From Acetobacter nitrogenifigens DSM 23921 = NBRC 105050 (GTDB lineage Bacteria; Pseudomonadota; Alphaproteobacteria; Acetobacterales; Acetobacteraceae): DNA of 64,000 bases. The DNA is taken from positions 186,001-250,000 of the forward strand of contig NZ_AUBI01000006.1 of NCBI RefSeq assembly GCF_000429165.1, in the 5' to 3' direction. Under the pieces are notes generated by a model. It worked only from the letters and a program-made list of their open reading frames with translations. It was not told the DNA's origin and searched no databases. This document shows, piece by piece, positions 26,707 through 35,147 of this stretch. Position 1 is the first letter of the stretch; each line of letters starts with the position of its first letter. Position numbers and translations under genes: made by a program.

Positions 26707-27609
26707 TCAACCGGGTTCCTCGATCGGGGCGATCCGGGTAAAAACATCCCGCATACGGTCGAGGAAAAAGCGGGCAAGGCGGGATAATTCCCTGTTTTCA
26801 GCCCAGATCGCGGAGGCCGTCACGGGAATGTCGGGCAGGAACGGGCGGCTCACCAGATCGTAACGACCGCCGCGGGCGGTCAGGGGATCCACGATCGCCA
26901 CCCCCGCGTCGGCTTCCGCCAGCGCGCAGGCGCTGTTGCCGTAGCGGACTTCGGTGGCGAAATCGAAGGGAACGTCCGCGCGCTCGAATGCGTCGCGGAT
27001 CGCTTCGCCCAGCCGTGTTCCGCGTTCCAGAGCAATGAAGCGATGCGCCAGCAGATCGCCGGGTTCGACGACTTTCTTGCGCGCAAGTGGATGATCCGGA
27101 CGCATGACGCAGACCATTTTGCCTTCGAACAGGACCTCGCTCGCCAGCCCTGGCTGCTCACGAAAACCAAGAATGAAGCCGAGTTCCGCGTGATTCGTCT
27201 CGACGCCCGAGACGACGCCTTCATAGCGGCGGACGTCAAAATAAGTGCGGATCTTCGGGCGTTGGGCTTGAAGCTCGCGGATCGCCGTCACGACGACGCT
27301 GTAGCCGAGCGGAGGGGTGGCGACTAGGCGCAGGCGACCGGCCCGGCTGTCGCGCAGATCGCGGATGCGGTTCAGCAACCGTTCGTGCATTTCGAAGATC
27401 GCTTCGGCGTCCTCGGCCAGCAGCCGCGCTTCCGGCGTGGGATAGAGGCGATTGTTCACGCGCTGGAACAGCACGAAGCCCGCCTGATCCTCCATTGTCT
27501 TGATTGCGTTGCTGATGGCGGGCTGCGACAGTCCCAATGTTTTGGCGGCCGCGACGGTCGTGTTGTAGCGGATGATGGCCCGAAGAATCTCGATCTGTCT
27601 CAGGTTCAT
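26707..27609 (-). CDS. LysR-family transcriptional regulator
   Basis: 300 residues. The N-terminal helix-turn-helix is MNLRQIEILRAIIRYNTTVAAAKTLGLSQPAISNAIKTMED, then a linker and a periplasmic-binding-protein-like co-inducer domain (about 90-290). It is divergent from the N-carbamoyl-D-amino-acid hydrolase operon and so is its likely activator. The ligand is probably a hydantoin, carbamoyl amino acid or D-amino acid. A dyad in the shared promoter (27701-27719) fits LysR binding. Confidence 0.92.
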   Translation of the reverse strand: MNLRQIEILRAIIRYNTTVAAAKTLGLSQPAISNAIKTMEDQAGFVLFQRVNNRLYPTPEARLLAEDAEAIFEMHERLLNRIRDLRDSRAGRLRLVATPPLGYSVVVTAIRELQAQRPKIRTYFDVRRYEGVVSGVETNHAELGFILGFREQPGLASEVLFEGKMVCVMRPDHPLARKKVVEPGDLLAHRFIALERGTRLGEAIRDAFERADVPFDFATEVRYGNSACALAEADAGVAIVDPLTARGGRYDLVSRPFLPDIPVTASAIWAENRELSRLARFFLDRMRDVFTRIAPIEEPG

Positions 27610-27700
27610 CCATAAGTCCAGTGAATAGGGTGGGGTGAATTTTGATTGCCGGGATTATTGAGTGGGGGAGGTGAGGCTGGCAATGCTTTTGTCACGCATT

Positions 27701-27719
27701 GCGAACGATCTCTGTTCGC
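27701..27719. promoter_or_regulatory. LysR-type dyad upstream of the carbamoylase operon
   Basis: GCGAAC-GATCTCT-GTTCGC has perfect 6-bp arms and a 7-base spacer. It lies 34 bases before the carbamoylase start and 92 bases from the lysR start, consistent with the activator site of a LysR regulator. Confidence 0.6.
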
Positions 27720-27752
27720 TGCGATGATACGGCAACGGTTGACGAGGTAGAG

Positions 27753-28706
27753 ATGAGTCGCGTGATTCGGGTGGCGGGCGCCCAGATGGGGCCGACGCAG
27801 AAGGCGGACTCTCGTAGTGCGACGCTGGACCGGATGATCGCTCTGCTGGAGCAGGCGGCCGAGCGTGGGGCGAGCCTTGTCGTTTTTCCGGAACTGGCGT
27901 TCACCACCTTCTTCCCACGCTGGTTGCTGGAGGATGCGGAACTCGCGACCTATTACGAGACAGCGATGCCCAATCCGGAAACCCAACCGCTGTTCGACCG
28001 CGCGCGGGCGCTCGGCGTGGGGTTCTATGTGGGCTACGCCGAGATGACGCCGCAGGGCGAACGTTTCAACTCCAGCATCATCGTCGCGCCTGATGGCGCT
28101 ATCCTGGGTAAATATCGCAAGATTCACTTGCCGGGATCGGTTGAGCCGCGCGCGGGCGCGCGTTTTCAGCAGCTTGAAAAACGCTATTTTGAATATGGCG
28201 ATTCCGGATTTCCTGTTTTCCGTGCGGATGCGACGTGGCATGGCGCGCTGATGGGAATGCTGATCTGCAACGACCGACGCTGGCCTGAGGCATGGCGGTC
28301 GCTTGCCCTGCAGGGGATGGAACTGTTGTGCGTCGGTTACAACTCGGCTGCGTACGATCCGAACGGCGGCGACACCGAAAGCGCAGGGTTGCGCACATTC
28401 CACTCGAAACTTGTTGCGCAGGCCAACGCCTATATGAACGCCTGCTGGGCGGTCGCCGTCGCCAAGGCGGGTGATGAGGATGGGTCAGGGCTGGTCGGCG
28501 GAAGCTGCATCGTCGATCCGAACGGCGTCATCGTGGCGGAGGCGCAGACATTGGGTGACGAGGTGATCGTCGCGGATTGCGATCTGGACATGTGCGTGCA
28601 GGGCAAGACGAAGATGTTCAATTTCGAGGCTCACCGCCGGCCGCAATGGTATCGCCGCATCACCGAGCAGGTCGGCGTCACGCCACCGGATGGCGATGCC
28701 GCCTGA
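27753..28706 (+). CDS. N-carbamoyl-D-amino acid hydrolase
   Basis: A 317-residue nitrilase-superfamily amidase that hydrolyses N-carbamoyl-D-amino acids to D-amino acid, CO2 and ammonia. The catalytic Glu47 is in FPELAFTTFFPRW, the Lys in KYRKIHLPG and the Cys172 in ICNDRRWPE. These blocks, with LEKRYFEYGDSGFPVF and the C-terminal NFEAHRRPQWY, follow the Agrobacterium enzyme along its whole length. GAGGTAGAG precedes the ATG at 27753. It is the first gene of an eight-gene operon; the next gene starts on its stop codon. Confidence 0.92.
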   Translation: MSRVIRVAGAQMGPTQKADSRSATLDRMIALLEQAAERGASLVVFPELAFTTFFPRWLLEDAELATYYETAMPNPETQPLFDRARALGVGFYVGYAEMTPQGERFNSSIIVAPDGAILGKYRKIHLPGSVEPRAGARFQQLEKRYFEYGDSGFPVFRADATWHGALMGMLICNDRRWPEAWRSLALQGMELLCVGYNSAAYDPNGGDTESAGLRTFHSKLVAQANAYMNACWAVAVAKAGDEDGSGLVGGSCIVDPNGVIVAEAQTLGDEVIVADCDLDMCVQGKTKMFNFEAHRRPQWYRRITEQVGVTPPDGDAA

Positions 28707-29506
28707 TGATCGATCGGTGGGGCGTCCTTTTGATGTCTGGCGTGCTGGCGGCGTGTTTCTGCGCACCCGTCGCAGCCATGGCTGACGCCCTGCGCATTGC
28801 CGTCAATCCGATTTACCCGCCGCTGGAATTCCGCGACCCGCTCACTGACCATCTTACAGGGTTCGATATAGATCTGGGCGAAGCGATCGGCGCCCGGTTG
28901 GGTCGACAGGTGGAGTGGGAGGAAACGGCCTTCCCGGAGATGACGCCGGCCCTCGCCAGTAACCGCGCCGATATGGTTCTGAGCGGGTTCAGCGATTTAC
29001 CAAGTCGACGTGGATTGATGGATTTCATCCATTATCTTCGATCTGGCGCGCAGGTTGTCGTTCTTGCCAGCGACTCCGTGCCGACGCCGGAGGCGCTGTG
29101 CGGGCGCCTGATCGCCGCCAGCCGCGCTACGGCTTTTCCCGGCATGATCAGGACATGGAGCCACCAGCACTGTGCGGCTCATGGTCTGCCGGATATGCGC
29201 TTCTATCCGTCCGAAAGCGGCGCCGACGCCCGCATTCAGCTTTTACAGGGGCGGGTCGCGGCGATGGTGCAGGGCAGCGAAACGGTCGGGTATTTCATCA
29301 CGCTGACGCACGGGGCTTTCCGCACGCTCGGAGCCCCGTTGTCCGAGACGTGGCTGGCGATGGCGTTCGATCCCTCGCACCATGCGCTGGAGGGCGAGGT
29401 GAGAGGGGCGTTTAACGGGCTTGTGGCGGATGGAACGTATGCGCGCCTCATTCATCGCTGGTCGCTGGAACGGAGCGCGCTGCCGCAAGGAGAAACCGGG
29501 CCATGA
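28706..29506 (+). CDS. Amino-acid ABC transporter binding protein (paralogue 1)
   Basis: 266 residues with a signal peptide (cleavage near AAMA-DA). The mature protein is a family 3 solute-binding protein: LRIAVNPIYPPLEFRDPLTDHLTGFDIDLGEAIG at the start and the hinge region YLRSGAQVVVLA. Two cysteines (132 and 156) are placed to form a disulfide and are conserved in the second binding protein of this operon (33524-34333). It probably captures a hydantoin, carbamoyl amino acid or D-amino acid in the periplasm. Its ATG shares a base with the carbamoylase stop. Confidence 0.9.
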   Translation: MIDRWGVLLMSGVLAACFCAPVAAMADALRIAVNPIYPPLEFRDPLTDHLTGFDIDLGEAIGARLGRQVEWEETAFPEMTPALASNRADMVLSGFSDLPSRRGLMDFIHYLRSGAQVVVLASDSVPTPEALCGRLIAASRATAFPGMIRTWSHQHCAAHGLPDMRFYPSESGADARIQLLQGRVAAMVQGSETVGYFITLTHGAFRTLGAPLSETWLAMAFDPSHHALEGEVRGAFNGLVADGTYARLIHRWSLERSALPQGETGP

Positions 29507-30354
29507 CGGGATCATTTTCGTACGATTTCGCAGAAGAAGCGGAGCGGTTGTGCGCTCTGCCGGTGCGACGGAGACCGGCCTGGGGACATATCGTTTCCGC
29601 GACGCTGATTGTCGTCGTGTGCGCATGGATCGTGCGCGCCTTCGCGCTGGGGCAGATTGAATGGCGCTATGTCGGCGCTTTCCTTTTCGCGCCCTCGATC
29701 CTGCGCGGCCTCGGCGCGACGTTGCTGATGTCGGCCTGCGCGATGGCGCTTGGGCTGGTCGTGGGGCTTGGGCTTGCAGTGGGGCGGCTGTCGTCCTCTC
29801 TGGTGCCGCGCTGGTTCTCCATTGCCTATATCTGGCTGTTTCGGGGCGTTCCGGTCATCTTGCAGCTTCTGGTCTGGTTCAACCTCGCCCTGATCTTCCC
29901 GCATGTCGGTCTGCCCGGTCTTGGCGAGGTGCGGACAGTCGACGTCATGACGCCTTTCCTGTCGGCGTTGCTCGGGCTCGGGCTCAATCAGGCGGCCTAT
30001 ATCGGTGAAATCTTGCGGGGAGGACTGCAAAGCATCGATCGCGGCCAGTACGAGGCCGCCGAGATGATCGGCATGACGCGGGGCGTCGCCCTGCGGCGGA
30101 TCATTCTGCCTCAGGCGATGCGCGTCGTGATTCCGCCCTTAGGCAACGAGTTCATCAACATGATCAAACTCACTTCTTTGGCCAGCATGATTCAGTATCC
30201 AGAAATTCTGCACAACGCCGAGAACATTTATTACGCGAACACGCGGGTCATGGAGCTGCTGATCGTGGCCGGGTTCTGGTATCTCATGGCGGTCACGGTT
30301 CTGTCGCCGCTCCAGCACCTGCTTGAACGACGCGTATCGAGGGGCAGTCTGTGA
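29503..30354 (+). CDS. Amino-acid ABC transporter permease
   Basis: 283 residues, His/Glu/Gln/Arg/opine type. The N-terminal 60 residues contain one extra hydrophobic segment. The permease core then begins at [22 protein letters not shown] and ends with the EAA loop [35 protein letters not shown]. Only one permease gene is present, so it would work as a homodimer. It overlaps the genes on both sides by four bases. Confidence 0.93.
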   Translation: MTGSFSYDFAEEAERLCALPVRRRPAWGHIVSATLIVVVCAWIVRAFALGQIEWRYVGAFLFAPSILRGLGATLLMSACAMALGLVVGLGLAVGRLSSSLVPRWFSIAYIWLFRGVPVILQLLVWFNLALIFPHVGLPGLGEVRTVDVMTPFLSALLGLGLNQAAYIGEILRGGLQSIDRGQYEAAEMIGMTRGVALRRIILPQAMRVVIPPLGNEFINMIKLTSLASMIQYPEILHNAENIYYANTRVMELLIVAGFWYLMAVTVLSPLQHLLERRVSRGSL

Positions 30355-31151
30355 CGGGCGCGCCCGCCATATGGGCGCGTGGCGTCGCCAAGTCGTTCGG
30401 CGGCGCCCCTGTGCTGCGCGACGTCTCTTTCGACGTCGCGCGCGGATCGGTCGTCTGCGTTCTCGGCGCCTCAGGTTCCGGCAAGACCACGCTTTTGCGG
30501 TGCCTGGCGCAGCTCGAAACCCCGGAACGCGGCGTGATGGGGATCGAAGGCGAATTGCTGGGCCACGTCGAACGGGGCGGCGCGCTGCACAAACTGCCCG
30601 CGCGGTCTCTGGCGCTGCAAAGATTGCGGACCGGCATGGTGTTTCAGCGTTTCAACCTGTTCGGTCATATGACCGCGCTGCGTAACGTTATGGAGGGGCC
30701 CGTCACCGTGCAGGGGCGTCCCCGCGCGGAGGTGGAGCGTGAGGCGCTGGCGCTGCTCGACAAGGTTGGGCTGGCGCATCGTGCCGGACATTACCCGGCA
30801 CAGCTTTCTGGTGGTCAGCAGCAACGTGTGGCGATCGCCCGTGCGCTGGCCTTGCGGCCTGCGGCGATGCTGTTTGACGAGCCCACCAGCGCTCTGGATC
30901 CGGAATCGGTAGGCGACGTGCTGGCCGTCATGCGCGCTGTCGCGGAATCCGGCGTGACCATGGTGGTCGTGACCCATGAACTGGCCTTTGCGCGGGAAGT
31001 CGCTGATCGTGTCCTGTTCATGGACGGCGGGTCGATCGCCGAGGACGCGCCGGCCGAAACCTTTTTTGCCGCGCCGGGACATCCTGCGTCGCGCGCGTTT
31101 CTTGCGGCCGCATTGAGCCGGCCCAATCCTTCGGAGACGATTGCCCCATGA
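30351..31151 (+). CDS. Amino-acid ABC transporter ATPase
   Basis: 266 residues. The Walker A motif is [10 protein letters not shown] (about 43), the signature is [15 protein letters not shown], the Walker B is [13 protein letters not shown] and the switch His is in [10 protein letters not shown]. It belongs to the GlnQ/HisP group of polar amino acid importers. The GTG start overlaps the permease stop as GTGA. It energises the transporter formed with the upstream permease and either of the two binding proteins of the operon. Confidence 0.95.
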   Translation: MTGAPAIWARGVAKSFGGAPVLRDVSFDVARGSVVCVLGASGSGKTTLLRCLAQLETPERGVMGIEGELLGHVERGGALHKLPARSLALQRLRTGMVFQRFNLFGHMTALRNVMEGPVTVQGRPRAEVEREALALLDKVGLAHRAGHYPAQLSGGQQQRVAIARALALRPAAMLFDEPTSALDPESVGDVLAVMRAVAESGVTMVVVTHELAFAREVADRVLFMDGGSIAEDAPAETFFAAPGHPASRAFLAAALSRPNPSETIAP

Positions 31152-32041
31152 CCATCCGCAGCTATGACGACGTGCCGGTGCGTCCCGCCAATCTGGCGGG
31201 ACCGGCTCCCGAGTTTCCGTGGCCGGACGGCAAACGTGCGGCGATGATGCTGTCTTTTGACGTGGACGCGGAGACGTACGCAACCAGCAAAGACCCGGCC
31301 CACGCCGAGCGGCTCGTCTCGATGTCCTACGGGACGTATGAAGCCCGCGTCGGCATGCCCAAGGTGCTTGAGTTGTTGCGTGAACTGGGGCTGAAGGCGA
31401 CCTTCTTCACCACGGGCTGGGCGGCGGACGCGCATCCGGCGACGGTCGAGGCAGCGGTGAAGGATGGGCATGAGATCGCCCACCATGGTTATCACCATCT
31501 GCTACCGGACCCTGGTTCGGCGCATATCGAAGACGAACTGGCCATGGGGTTCGACGCTCTGAAGCGTCGTTTCGGCATCCGTCCGATTGGATATCGCGCG
31601 CCGTACGGCGAAAGCTGCGACGAATTGCGAATCGCGCTGAAGCGTGAGGGGATCGTCTATTCCAGTTCGTGGCGGGACGATGTGCGGCCCTATCGTCAGG
31701 TTCTTCCGGACGGCGCTCCGGGCGTGATCGAGATTCCTGCGACGGCCAGCTACGACGACTGGATGCACGGTATGAGCACGCGCTTCGGGCCGCGTTCGAT
31801 CTTTCCCAAAGAACACGTGCTGTCCATGTGGAAAGACGAACTGGACGAAATCCGCGACTGGGGCGCGATGGTGACGACGGTGTTGCACCCACAGGTCAGC
31901 GGCCGACCGATGCGTTTGCGTCTGCTGCGAAACTTCCTGACTTATGCGATCGAATGTCGCGACGTGTGGATTGCGACAGGCGAGCAGGTTGCGCGACATT
32001 TCGAGACCTGTGAACGCGCGGACGAGGGCGTCGCGTCGTGA
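31148..32041 (+). CDS. NodB-fold hydrolase (polysaccharide deacetylase family)
   Basis: 297 residues, cytoplasmic. The NodB fold is seen in [12 protein letters not shown], the zinc His pair [10 protein letters not shown] and [12 protein letters not shown], with the closing [15 protein letters not shown]. This subfamily (allantoinase PuuE-like) hydrolyses small C-N substrates. Placed between the transporter and an amidohydrolase in a carbamoyl-amino-acid operon, it probably opens or trims an imported ureide or amide. It overlaps both neighbours by four bases. Confidence 0.87.
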   Translation: MTIRSYDDVPVRPANLAGPAPEFPWPDGKRAAMMLSFDVDAETYATSKDPAHAERLVSMSYGTYEARVGMPKVLELLRELGLKATFFTTGWAADAHPATVEAAVKDGHEIAHHGYHHLLPDPGSAHIEDELAMGFDALKRRFGIRPIGYRAPYGESCDELRIALKREGIVYSSSWRDDVRPYRQVLPDGAPGVIEIPATASYDDWMHGMSTRFGPRSIFPKEHVLSMWKDELDEIRDWGAMVTTVLHPQVSGRPMRLRLLRNFLTYAIECRDVWIATGEQVARHFETCERADEGVAS

Positions 32042-33516
32042 CGGAAGATGGCGGGCAGGGCGTGAAAGGGCGGCCTCAGCGCTTCGCAAACCTGTCCTGG
32101 GCCGTTCTGTGGGACGAAGTCGCAGGCGGCCATGTCTATGCCCGCAACGTCGATCTGGTTGTGCGGGACGGACGGATCGTCTTTGCAGGTCCGGCGGCTG
32201 AACTTCCGGGCGAATATGCCGGGCTTCCGGTCGATGTCGACGGAACGGGGCTGATGGCCATGCCCGGTTTCGTGAATATTCATTCTCACCCCGCGACCGA
32301 GCCAATGAACCGCGGCCTGTTCGATGAACTCGGGTCGCCGGGGCTCTATTATTCGTCGCTCTATGAGTACATGCCGGTGTTTCGGTCGGACGCGCGCAGC
32401 AAACCCGACTGCGCACGCGTGGCCTATAGCGAAATGCTGCTGTCCGGGGTGACGACGGTCGTCGATCTGTCCACGCCATGGGACGGTTGGCTCGACGTTG
32501 CGGCGGAGAGCGGGTTGCGCGTCTGTCTCGCGCCGATGTTCCGTTCGGCCGCCTGGCGGACGGATGACGGTCACACGGTCTCATATAGCTGGCTGGAAGA
32601 CGATGGCCGCCGGGGCATGGCGGAAGCGCTCGAGATCGTCGATGCGGCGCGTGGACACGCCTGCGGCCGCCTGATGGGGATGGTCGCGCCCGCACAGATC
32701 GACACGTGCTCCGAAGAATTGCTGAAAGCCTCCTTCGTCGAGGCGGATAAGCGCGACATCGCGTGGCAGACCCACGCGGCCCAGTCGATTGTCGAATTCC
32801 ACGAGATCACCCGGCGCCACGGGATGACGCCGATCCAGTGGCTGCATCATCTGGGCGTGCTGTCTCCCCGCAGCATTGTCGGGCATGGCATCTTCCTGGA
32901 CGATAACCCGTCCACGCCCTGGCATACGAAGACCGATCTTTCGTTGCTGGCCGATGACGGCGCTTCGGTGGCGCATTGCCCGACTGTTTTCGCTCGTCGC
33001 GGTTATGTGCTCCGTGATTTCGGGCGTTACCGTAAGGCGGGCGTGAGGCTGGGCATAGGCACCGACACATACCCGCATACGATCCTCGACGACCTGCGGC
33101 TGGCTGCCTATCTGGGACGCGTTCAGGCGGGGTCGCCGACGGCGGTTCCGACACGGGCTGTATTCGACGCCGTGACCGTCGCGGGCGCAGCGATGCTGCG
33201 TCGCGACGATCTGGGGCGGTTGGCCGTCGGTGGCTGTGCGGACATTGTTCTGGTCGATCTGAAGCACCCGATGATGCAGCCGTCGATTGATCCTGTCCGT
33301 TCGCTGATCGTATCGTGCGACGACCGCGCCATTCATTCGGTCTATGTCGGCGGTCGCAAGGCGGTGGAGGCCGGGCGCGTGCTGACGATGGATTATGTCG
33401 GCGCGACGGAGCGCCTCGTCGGCGAGCAGGCGAGGATCGTCGGCTCGGTAGCCGAGCGCGACCGTCTTGGCCGGTCGGCGGAAACGCTGATTCCCTCGAC
33501 GTTTCCGATAAGATAG
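32038..33516 (+). CDS. TRZ/ATZ-type amidohydrolase
   Basis: 492 residues of the metal-dependent hydrolase superfamily. GFVNIHSHPA gives the first metal histidines, TTVVDLSTPWDG is the next strand, WQTHAAQSIVEFHEI holds the third His, SIVGHGIFLDD the fourth and LGIGTDTYPH the active-site Asp. The family includes SsnA, guanine deaminase and atrazine/chlorotriazine hydrolases, which remove amino or amide groups from heterocycles. The GTG start overlaps the previous gene. A deamination or ring-trimming step ahead of carbamoyl hydrolysis is the best guess. Confidence 0.87.
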   Translation: MTEDGGQGVKGRPQRFANLSWAVLWDEVAGGHVYARNVDLVVRDGRIVFAGPAAELPGEYAGLPVDVDGTGLMAMPGFVNIHSHPATEPMNRGLFDELGSPGLYYSSLYEYMPVFRSDARSKPDCARVAYSEMLLSGVTTVVDLSTPWDGWLDVAAESGLRVCLAPMFRSAAWRTDDGHTVSYSWLEDDGRRGMAEALEIVDAARGHACGRLMGMVAPAQIDTCSEELLKASFVEADKRDIAWQTHAAQSIVEFHEITRRHGMTPIQWLHHLGVLSPRSIVGHGIFLDDNPSTPWHTKTDLSLLADDGASVAHCPTVFARRGYVLRDFGRYRKAGVRLGIGTDTYPHTILDDLRLAAYLGRVQAGSPTAVPTRAVFDAVTVAGAAMLRRDDLGRLAVGGCADIVLVDLKHPMMQPSIDPVRSLIVSCDDRAIHSVYVGGRKAVEAGRVLTMDYVGATERLVGEQARIVGSVAERDRLGRSAETLIPSTFPIR

Positions 33517-33523
33517 CGTCGCG

Positions 33524-34333
33524 ATGTCGCTTCGGGTTCTGTTGGCGGCGTGCTTGTTTCTGTGCGCGCCTCTGGAGCGGGCGTTCGCGCGCGTCGTCAC
33601 GGTCGGGCTGTACCCCAGCTATCCGCCGCTGGATATGCGCGATCCGGCGACGGACAGGTTGATGGGCTTCGATGTCGATCTCAGCCAGGCGTTGCTGCAA
33701 CGCATGGGGATGGAGCGGCAGATTGCAGAGACGTCTTTCGCGCAACTGATCCCGTCGCTCACCACCGGCCGCATCCAGATGTTTTTCAACGGTATGATGG
33801 ATACCCCGGCCCGGCGCGGCAGCATCGCCTTCGTCGACTACCTGCGATCGGGCGTTCGGTTTCTGGTTCTGGCTGATGACCCCCATAGCCCGGCAGCCCT
33901 GACAGGGTTATGCGGTCGGCCGGTGGCGGCCAGTCGCATCACGTCAGAACCGGCGCAGTTGATAGACTGGAGCGATCGTTTCTGTGTGGCGCGCGGGTTG
34001 CCGCCCGTCGTTCTGTTCGCCGCCGAAAATTCGGCGGATGCGCGGCTGCAGATGATGGAAGGACGTGTGGCCGCGACTTTACAGGATAGTCTGACTGCGC
34101 CGTGGATCATTGGCCTGAATCACGGTCGTTTCCGGGCGCTTGGGGAGGCGTTTAACATGACGCCATTGGGCATAGGTCTGGCGAAAGACGATCCTGCGCT
34201 GGTCTGCAAGACTGGCGCGGCGCTGGACGCGCTTCGTGCGGAAGGCGTGTACGCTGCATTGATCCGCAAATGGGGGCTGCCGCCCGACAGCGCAGTTCCA
34301 GCATCCGCCGGAGTTTCCTCATGTCCTCCATAG
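33524..34333 (+). CDS. Amino-acid ABC transporter binding protein (paralogue 2)
   Basis: 269 residues, signal peptide ending near ERAFA. The mature sequence VTVGLYPSYPPLDMRDPATDRLMGFDVDLS parallels the first binding protein of the operon block by block, including the cysteine pair (130 and 154, in LCGRPVAASR and DRFCVARGLP). Two binding proteins for one permease-ATPase pair suggest two related substrates or stereoisomers. The racemase gene starts before its stop codon. Confidence 0.88.
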   Translation: MSLRVLLAACLFLCAPLERAFARVVTVGLYPSYPPLDMRDPATDRLMGFDVDLSQALLQRMGMERQIAETSFAQLIPSLTTGRIQMFFNGMMDTPARRGSIAFVDYLRSGVRFLVLADDPHSPAALTGLCGRPVAASRITSEPAQLIDWSDRFCVARGLPPVVLFAAENSADARLQMMEGRVAATLQDSLTAPWIIGLNHGRFRALGEAFNMTPLGIGLAKDDPALVCKTGAALDALRAEGVYAALIRKWGLPPDSAVPASAGVSSCPP

Positions 34334-34989
34334 AGTCCGGGAACATTCTGGTTATCAATCCCAACTCATCGGAGGCAGTCACACGGGCGATCGACGCGGC
34401 CGTGGAGCCGTTGCGCGCAGCCAGTCCGTTTCCGATCATTGTGACTGGATTGCGCGATACGCCTTCGGGCATCGCCCTTCAGAGCGACGCCGATCAGGTG
34501 GCGCCGCCTGTTCTGCAGACCATGCTCGCCCATCCGGCGCGAGGTTACGTCGTGGCGTGTTTCAGCGATCCCGGAGTCACGGGCGCCCGTGAAGTCATTG
34601 CGGCCCCGGTGCGTGGCATCGGTGAAAGCGCGATCCTGCACGCGATGACCAGAGCCGATCGTTTCGGGGTCATTGCGTTGTCGGCCAGTTCGGTCCTGCG
34701 GCAACGGCGACTGGTCCGCGTCATGGGCGTCGCGGAGCGCTACGCAGGGAGTCGCGCTGTGGACGCGCGGGCCGAGGAGACCACCAACGACGCACTGCTG
34801 GACCGCATGAACGAGGCGGCGTTCAGGCTGGTCGCTGATGGCGCTGACATCATCATCATGGGGTGCGCAGGCATGGCGCATTTCCGCGCCAGAATAGAGG
34901 CGCATTGTCAGCGCCCGGTCGTTGAGCCGACGCGCGCTGCAGTGGCGGCTCTTATCGGAGATTGCCTGTTGCGGTCCTGTGACGTTTGA
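34321..34989 (+). CDS. Hydantoin/Asp-Glu racemase family protein
   Basis: 222 residues. Cys80 (VACFSDPGV) and Cys182 (IIMGCAGMA) are the two acid-base thiols of hydantoin and Asp/Glu racemases, and ILVINPNSS opens the protein as in HyuA. It would interconvert D- and L-5-substituted hydantoins, feeding the D-specific carbamoylase. It overlaps the upstream binding-protein gene by 13 bases and is the last gene of the operon. Confidence 0.88.
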   Translation: MSSIESGNILVINPNSSEAVTRAIDAAVEPLRAASPFPIIVTGLRDTPSGIALQSDADQVAPPVLQTMLAHPARGYVVACFSDPGVTGAREVIAAPVRGIGESAILHAMTRADRFGVIALSASSVLRQRRLVRVMGVAERYAGSRAVDARAEETTNDALLDRMNEAAFRLVADGADIIIMGCAGMAHFRARIEAHCQRPVVEPTRAAVAALIGDCLLRSCDV

Positions 34990-35147
34990 GAGCGGCCGCG
35001 TCGGTGGCGTGCGCAGTTAATTTGGCGCGACCATAATTTTCAGTGATGGAAAGGACGCAATTGCGATAGGATGTTTCGATAAAGATATGACTGAGCCGTT
35101 GGCGTCCGTGCTTATATTTTCCTGTATTCTTCAGGAGATCTTATACC

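Noticed and set aside
32581..33886. Long minus-strand frames opposite the amidohydrolase and second binding protein
   Set aside because: They overlap well-supported plus-strand genes and have low-complexity basic translations.
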